Shown here piece after piece: positions 58,774 through 64,000 of a stretch of 64,000 nucleotides of DNA. Position 1 is the first letter of the stretch. Each line of letters starts with the position of its first letter. The translations under genes were made by a program, and so were the position numbers. The notes below the pieces were generated by a model. The model was not told the DNA's origin and did not search any database. It saw only the letters and a program-made list of their open reading frames with translations. Source of the stretch: Segatella baroniae DSM 16972 = JCM 13447 (GTDB taxonomy: Bacteria > Bacteroidota > Bacteroidia > Bacteroidales > Bacteroidaceae). The stretch spans positions 81,042 to 145,041 of the forward strand of contig NZ_AUFQ01000007.1 of assembly GCF_000426585.1 (NCBI RefSeq). Reading direction: 5' to 3'.

Positions 58774-59241
58774 ATGAAATACGTAAAATTGTTTTTATTA
58801 ATGCTGGTAGCCTCATTGTCGTTGACCTCTTGTTTGGAAAGCGGACTGGAAGACCTTGACACGTATGAAGGCAATGACATAACGGCCGGGTTCGCCTATT
58901 ATCGCTATATCGACGCGTCAAAGACGATGGTCGTCAGTGGTGAAAATGCGGTAAAGCAAAAGCAGCTCACCCGTACAAAGCAGGAAATAGATCCGGCGAC
59001 AGGTACGTGTACGTTGACATTTAAGGTGCCGAGTAATTTCACGGCTGCAGAGCGTGCCGACGTGAATGTCGGCAAGTTGGTTGTGACCGCCCAGATTTCT
59101 TCTGCGGCGGTGATGAATCCAGTGGGAGACGCTCCGAGGTTGGGCGTCCCTGCCGATTGGACTTCTGCCCATCAATATAAGGTTACGGCGGCCAATGGCG
59201 CATCGAAAATATGGACGATAAACATTGTGCTGAACAAGTAG
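58774..59241 (+). CDS. DUF5018-type small surface lipoprotein
   Basis: 155 residues with a lipoprotein signal peptide (lipobox LTSC, Cys20). The mature part begins LESGLEDLDTYEGNDITAGFAYYRY and ends in a beta-rich domain, TSAHQYKVTAANGASKIWTINI, typical of DUF5018. Such proteins often occupy the SusE position after SusD and are presumed glycan-binding, though no ligand is established for this one. A rho-independent terminator follows at 59290, separating it from the disrupted glycosidase gene. Confidence 0.8.
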   Translation: MKYVKLFLLMLVASLSLTSCLESGLEDLDTYEGNDITAGFAYYRYIDASKTMVVSGENAVKQKQLTRTKQEIDPATGTCTLTFKVPSNFTAAERADVNVGKLVVTAQISSAAVMNPVGDAPRLGVPADWTSAHQYKVTAANGASKIWTINIVLNK

Positions 59242-59289
59242 GTCCTGTGAGTATTGAAAAACTGAAAAACAAAAAGGTTTGAAGGTTTT

Positions 59290-59321
59290 GGGGAGGAGTT
59301 CAAACGAATCTCCTCCCTTTT
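59290..59321 (+). terminator. Terminator after the DUF5018 gene
   Basis: GGGAGGAG (59291-59298) pairs with CTCCTCCC (59310-59317), has an 11-nt loop and is followed by TTTTC. It lies inside the Sus locus, before the glycosidase pseudogene. Confidence 0.75.
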
Positions 59322-59393
59322 CGTAGGTATAGTAACCAATATAGATGAATAAAATGAAAAATACAGTCATGAATCAATAATACCCGTTTCCTT

Positions 59394-62214
59394 TTGATTT
59401 CTGCTGCTTCCGGTGATACGATACGCAATATAAGAAGAATGGAGGTTGATAATGAAAGATGTTCTTTGTTGTTTGGGCCTGTCCTGGAAAAAGGCACCTA
59501 CTACTTTTATTACCTGCCACATCGTGTAGAAGAGGGACAAGGATTCTGCGATGGGACTTATTTGGAGCCTGAACAGCCTTTGGATGTTGCATGGCAACAG
59601 GCCGCGGCAAAGCAAAAATGCCCGTTGGAAGCGGAAATAACGAGCGTGGAGGCACGGACTCCCTACGATAGCTTCTATCCTATGGAGGTCATCGCAACCC
59701 AAGCGGAGGAATTGGAATGCCTGAAGAAATGTTCCGAAACCCCTCTGCTCCTTTTTCCGGAGGACAGGAAATATCCCATCATCATGAAGCAGAACATTTC
59801 TTTGAAGTGGCTTGCTCATGACCAGAACGCAGGCTTTGCGGGCATAGCTGCACCTGGAGAGTATTATACCTTTCAGATAGGCGTGTGGGCAGGACGTTCC
59901 GATTTGGCAAGCCTGTCATATCACATATCTGACTTGACAGGAAACGGCAGTACGATTGCGGCAAAGGACATTACCTGTTTTAACCTGGAAGGTGTAAACT
60001 CTTACGGAAAAGTCTTCAGGAAAGCGGTGGATGTCAGCAAAGGCAGGGTGCAACCCTTATGGTTTGGCGTAAATGTCAGCGCTCATCAGGTTGCGGGGCG
60101 CTATCAAGGCATGCTGACCATTTCCGACGCGCAAGGCCATCATAGAGCGTTGCCCATAGAGATACAGGTAGAAGGAGATGTCTTGGCTGATCGTGGCGAC
60201 AGCGAGGCTTGGCGATATAGCCGACTCAGGTGGCTGAACTCAACGGTGGGACTTGCTGACGAGCCAACGGCTCCATATCATGCCGTGTCGTTAGACAAGC
60301 ATCGTATAAAGGTATTGGGGCGTGAACTTTTGATTGATAAATCGACAGCTTTGCCCAAGCAAATCAGCTGTGGCAGTGCCGATCTGCTCTTATCACCGAT
60401 ACGAATGGTTGTAGAGACCGACAAAGGAATGAAAAGACTCAAGGCGGCTCCCCAATATGTAGAAAAGGCTCGTGGTCACATCACTTACGTGTGGAAAGCG
60501 GAAGATGAAGTTTTAAAAATGGCGTGTAGGGGACAAGCCGAATTTGACGGGCGGGTCAACTACAACTATTCCATCGTGCCAAAGCAGGATTTGAATGTGA
60601 AAGACATTCGTTTGGAACTTCCTGTGCGAAATGAGTCAGCGAGATATTTCATGGGCATCGGACTGCCAGGTCAGGATACGCCAGAGAAGTATGACGGCAA
60701 GTGGGACGCGCCTGTCAAGGCCATGGATAATCATGGTATATCGATACCGACATCTAAAAAGCAAAATTGGTTGTGGCCTTTTGATAGTTTTTGGATAGGA
60801 AACACAAAGGTAGGCGTTCATTGTGAGTTGCAGGGAACGACCTATAGCGGCCCGCTCTTGAATGTATATCGACCTGCGTATCCCGAGAGTTGGTATAACG
60901 AAGGCAAAGGGGGATTTCGCATCGAACGCCTGGAAAAAGAAACTGTCGTCACCGTTTACAGCGGGCAGCGGCAGATGGTGAAGGGCAAACAGATGGATTT
61001 CAAATTTGCCTTGTTGATGACTCCAGTAAAAAGTCTCGACACGTATGGACAGTTTACAAACCGTTACTATCATAATGGTCCATATCCCGAACCCACGAAG
61101 CAGGATATAAAGGATGGGGTGAGCATTATTAATGTGCATCACGCTAATCCGTTGAATCCATATATAAACTATCCCTTGCTGAATACGGATACGCAGAAAG
61201 CCTTTACACAAAGAATGCACGCTCAGAACTGCAAGGTGAAAATCTACTACACGCTTCGTGAAATGTCAAATGCCATGTCGGAGATAGGAGCCATAAAGAA
61301 GTCTGGGCACAGAAGTGTTGCGTGGCGGTAAAGGTGGCGGCTATAGTTGGCTCAGAGAACATTTGGTGACAGACTATACGCCGCAATGGTATGTACATTA
61401 TGATTTCAAGACGAAGCAAAACATTCCGGCAGACGCGGCCATCCTGACGGCGGAAGGCGATTCGAGATGGCTGAACTTCTATATAGAGAGCCTTGTTTGG
61501 CTCATTAAGAACACGGATATAGATCGAATCTACTTGGATGACGTCAGCTTCGACCATAGAATGCTCAGGAGAATACGCCGAAGCATGGACTCCGTCAAGC
61601 CTGGTTGCTTGATAGATTTACATTCCAATACTGGATTTTCGAAAGGGCCTGCAAATCAATACGCGGAATATTTCCCATATCTGGATAAGGTGTGGTTTGG
61701 AGAGAGCTTTCTTTATAACAAGATGACACCTGCCAATTGGCTGGTCGAGTCTTCGGGAATACCATTTGGATTGATGGGAGATATGTTGTACCGAGGCGGC
61801 AACCGTTGGCTTGGCATGCAATATGGTATGGCGGTGCGTTATCCGTGGTTTACGGAAGGAGTGGATTGTGACCCGAGACCCATTTGGAAAATTTGGGATG
61901 AATTCGGTATAGAGCATGCTGAAATGATAGGCTTCTGGGAAAAGAATCCTGGTGTCGCGGCTTCCGACGACAAGGTGAAGGTCACTGTCTATCGCAAGGC
62001 TGGGAAAGCTCTGCTGTCTATAGGTAACTATTCGGACGCGACGAAGAGCGTGACATTGAAGATTGACTGGAAACGACTTAGATTGCGTGAAAAGCGTGCA
62101 AGACTGGTTGCGCCGGAAATCAAAGACACTCAGGAAGCCCGGGAATAGCCTGTGGATGGCAAGATTTCTGTGCAGCCACGAAAAGGATGGCTTGTCTATG
62201 TGCTCGACGAGTAA
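59394..62214 (+). pseudogene. DUF6067-type glycoside-hydrolase-like protein, disrupted
   Basis: Two pieces of one protein are encoded. The first (59394-61331) carries an N-terminal beta domain and a beta-sandwich region (RLRWLNSTVGLADEPTAPYH area) and runs into the start of a TIM-barrel-like part (KVKIYYTLREMSNAMSEIG). A +1 shift near 61293-61300 (ATA AAG A AGT CTG) restores the second frame: SLGTEVLRGGKGGGYSWLREH, IDRIYLDDVSFDHRMLRR and onwards. That frame then meets an in-frame TAG at 62146. The codons after the TAG still read PVDGKISVQPRKGWLVYVLDE up to TAA at 62212, so the original C-terminus survives. No good ATG opens the gene: only a TTG (59394) or an internal ATG (59442) is available. 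Two or three lesions point to a true pseudogene. The family contains Bacteroidota glycosidase-like proteins of roughly this full length. Confidence 0.82.
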
Positions 62215-62246
62215 CAGTAATTGCGACATGCTGGTATAATATCATC

Positions 62247-62294
62247 GTAATCGAAAAAAATAACAAGATGGCTTGTTTTTTTCGATTACTTTTT
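62247..62294 (+). terminator. Terminator at the end of the Sus locus 3
   Basis: GTAATCGAAAAAAA (62247-62260) and ACAAG pair with CTTGT and TTTTTTCGATTAC (62272-62289), leaving a two-base bulge (TA) and a 4-nt loop (ATGG). A CTTTTTC tail follows. Confidence 0.75.
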
Positions 62295-62365
62295 CTAACT
62301 TGCGTCGTTTTCTGGCAGCGCATGCTGTAGAATTAAGATAATGTTTTAAAAGAAAGGATTGAACC

Positions 62366-63472
62366 ATGAGAATCGGAATTCCAAAAGAGATGAAGGACAG
62401 CGAGAGCCGCGTGGGAATGACCCCTGCGGGTGTCGCCGAGTTGACAAAGCGTGGGCATGAGGTCTATGTGCAGCATACGGCCGGTGAAAACAGTGGATTC
62501 GCCGACGGCGAATACGAGGCTGCCGGTGCACGTATTCTGCCGTCGATCCAACAGGTGTATGAAACGGCGGATATGATCGTGAAGGTGAAGGAGCCTGTCG
62601 AGCCTGAATATTCGCTGGTAAGGCAGGGGCAAGTGGTGTTCACTTATTTCCATTTTGCCTGTGACAGGCCACTGACGGACGCCATGATGAGCAGTGGGGC
62701 GGTGTGCATTGCCTACGAAACGGTTCAGAAGGACGACAGGTCGCTGCCGTTGCTCATTCCGATGAGTGAGGTTGCAGGCCGTATGGCCGCGCTCAACGGA
62801 GCCTATTACCTACAGAAGACAAAAGGTGGCTCAGGAAAGTTGATAGGTGGTGTGCCTGGTGTGTTGCCGGCAAAGGTGCTGGTGCTGGGTGGTGGAACCG
62901 TCGGAGAAGCAGCGGCGCGGATGGCCGCAGGGATGGGCGCGGACGTAACGATCACCGACATTTCTTTGCCTCGGCTGCGTCAGTTGGGAATGGAGTTGCC
63001 CGTTAATGTCCATACGCTGTATTCTTCAGAGTACACGATTCGTAAATTACTTCCCGAAACAGATATCGTCATAGGATCGGTGTTGGTACCCGGTGACAAG
63101 GCGCCACATCTGATAAATCGTGAAATGCTGAAATTATTGCAACGTGGCTCTGTCCTTGTCGACGTGGCCATTGACCAAGGAGGTTGCTTCGAAACTTCGC
63201 ATCCGACGACACACTCTCATCCTATCTACGAAGTGGATGGCATTGTACACTATTGTGTGGCAAATATTCCAGGCGCAGTACCCAACACCTCGACGATGGC
63301 TTTGATCAACGCGACACTGCGATATGTCGTTGCTTTGGCGGATAAAGGTTGGCGACAAGCATGCAAAGACGACGTCGCATTGTATCGTGGACTGAATATC
63401 GTGGATGGGAAAGTGGCATTCAAGGCGGTGGCCGACGTTTTCGGATTGCCCTATGAACCGCTGGAGTTGTAA
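62366..63472 (+). CDS. ald: Alanine dehydrogenase
   Basis: 368-residue NAD-dependent enzyme that interconverts L-alanine and pyruvate plus ammonia. The N-terminus MRIGIPKEMKDSESRVGMTP is typical. Catalytic Lys75 (VKVKEP) and His96 (FTYFHFA) are in place, the nucleotide motif is VLVLGGGTVGEAAARMA (about 172-188), and the catalytic Asp is in DVAIDQGG near 270. Length and motifs separate it from the related transhydrogenase alpha subunit. It stands alone between the Sus locus and the rRNA operon. No perfect promoter was found; TAACTTGC (62296-62303) is the nearest -7-like match. Confidence 0.96.
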   Translation: MRIGIPKEMKDSESRVGMTPAGVAELTKRGHEVYVQHTAGENSGFADGEYEAAGARILPSIQQVYETADMIVKVKEPVEPEYSLVRQGQVVFTYFHFACDRPLTDAMMSSGAVCIAYETVQKDDRSLPLLIPMSEVAGRMAALNGAYYLQKTKGGSGKLIGGVPGVLPAKVLVLGGGTVGEAAARMAAGMGADVTITDISLPRLRQLGMELPVNVHTLYSSEYTIRKLLPETDIVIGSVLVPGDKAPHLINREMLKLLQRGSVLVDVAIDQGGCFETSHPTTHSHPIYEVDGIVHYCVANIPGAVPNTSTMALINATLRYVVALADKGWRQACKDDVALYRGLNIVDGKVAFKAVADVFGLPYEPLEL

Positions 63473-63563
63473 TATTATAATAAAGTAGTGGTGGAAAACG
63501 AACTTGAGATAAATCAATTTTTTACCAAATAGAACCTTTTTTCGCACATTTCTTTCTCATTTC

Positions 63564-63595
63564 CTTGTTTTTTCGTTTTAAAGTCCCTACTTTTG
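63564..63595 (+). promoter_or_regulatory. Ribosomal RNA operon promoter
   Basis: CTTG (63564-63567), a 20-nt spacer and TACTTTTG (63588-63595), embedded in T-rich DNA. It gives a leader of about 320 nt to 16S. Confidence 0.65.
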
Positions 63596-63651
63596 CATCC
63601 GCTTTCGGGCGACGGCCCCCAGGGGCCTCCCCCCGTGGCGACCGAGGAAGC

Positions 63652-63660
63652 GTTCTTTGA
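63652..63660 (+). promoter_or_regulatory. boxA-like antitermination site in the rRNA leader
   Basis: GTTCTTTGA resembles the boxA element of bacterial rRNA leaders (consensus near TGCTCTTTA), at the expected place upstream of 16S. Confidence 0.5.
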
Positions 63661-63918
63661 ATGGATTTACATAAACAGATAAGTAGTACAGGAAGCAGGC
63701 GCGGCCTGGGCGCATGGGGGGAGCTTTCCCCCGCGTTGTTGCCAGCCGCGCTTGGGTAGAATAGACGACCCGTCGATTGTATAGACAAGGTTTCCCAGGC
63801 TTCAGATGAAGGAACAGGCGTTCTGGACAGACAGACATCCGGGCTTCGGCCGCGGTCTTCTTCGGTTCGGCTTCGTGCCGTCCGTGGCTTCCGCCGTCGT
63901 GAGCCTAAATGATATTTT

Positions 63919-64000
<82 letters not shown>

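Larger units (their letters stand above)
63473..63918. other. Intergenic region and rRNA leader (446 nt)
   Basis: Contains the rRNA promoter, a boxA-like site and about 320 nt of leader RNA. No gene is supported here. Confidence 0.8.

Noticed and set aside
59345..59380. ATG at 59345 or 59354 as the true start of the DUF6067 gene
   Set aside because: Both open an 8- to 11-codon frame that stops at TAA (59378). They are in a different frame from the long coding part, so at best they mark another lesion.
61285..61331. Programmed +1 frameshift producing a full-length glycosidase
   Set aside because: No stop codon or recognisable slippery site is at the shift point, and a second lesion (TAG at 62146) would still truncate the product. 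Pseudogene is the simpler reading.

Overview
The window is chromosomal DNA from a Bacteroidales bacterium, most plausibly a GC-rich Prevotellaceae member (Prevotella in the broad sense). The evidence is three SusC/SusD pairs, promoters of the Bacteroidota form TTTG-(18 to 20 nt)-TANNTTTG, BACON and DUF6067 families, a type IX secretion sorting domain, an ECF-sigma/FecR pair controlling a Sus operon, and the start of a 16S rRNA gene with a Bacteroidales 5' end. The genus is an inference.

Layout. 1-4.9 kb: end of the division and cell-wall cluster (murC-ftsQ-ftsA-ftsZ). 5.0-10.3 kb: an orphan susC/susD pair whose susC carries an in-frame run of 13 G. 10.5-22.1 kb: housekeeping genes (M20 deacetylase, acyl-CoA ligase, prfB without its frameshift site, a 45-residue membrane protein, a CYTH protein, an SNF symporter, an HhH protein, a PASTA-rluD-ddl operon, rpmH and efp). 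22.4-25.6 kb: glycosyltransferase, radC and murF. 25.9-35.7 kb: a glycerol-3-phosphate locus (glpABC, two OPA-type transporters, a HAD phosphatase and a lipoprotein metallophosphoesterase). 35.7-38.1 kb: esterase and sugar-kinase-like pair on the minus strand, then divergent tRNA-Pro and tRNA-Phe. 38.5-48.7 kb: a five-gene minus-strand operon (susC, susD, BACON lipoprotein, subtilisin-like protease with a T9SS tail, PorV-like barrel) that looks like a protein- or peptide-scavenging system. 49.5-51.7 kb: a YbjQ protein and an ATPase/DUF4276 pair, a candidate defence module. 51.7-62.2 kb: ECF sigma, FecR, STN-type susC, susD, a DUF5018 lipoprotein and a disrupted DUF6067 glycosidase gene. 62.4-63.5 kb: alanine dehydrogenase. 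63.6 kb to the end: rRNA promoter, leader and the first 82 nt of 16S rRNA.

The most striking unexplained structure is a family of four intergenic arrays (about 10.45, 22.25, 38.27 and 49.07 kb) built from degenerate units on a 22-nt period, each centred on a near-palindromic core like AAAGCAGTGCTTT. Other points for follow-up are the G13 tract in susC, a 13-bp inverted repeat bracketing the leader of the third susC, the ATPase/DUF4276 pair, T-stem mismatches in both tRNAs, and a protease that combines a lipobox with a T9SS sorting tail.

All calls come from reading the sequence and from family knowledge. No database search or folding program was run.
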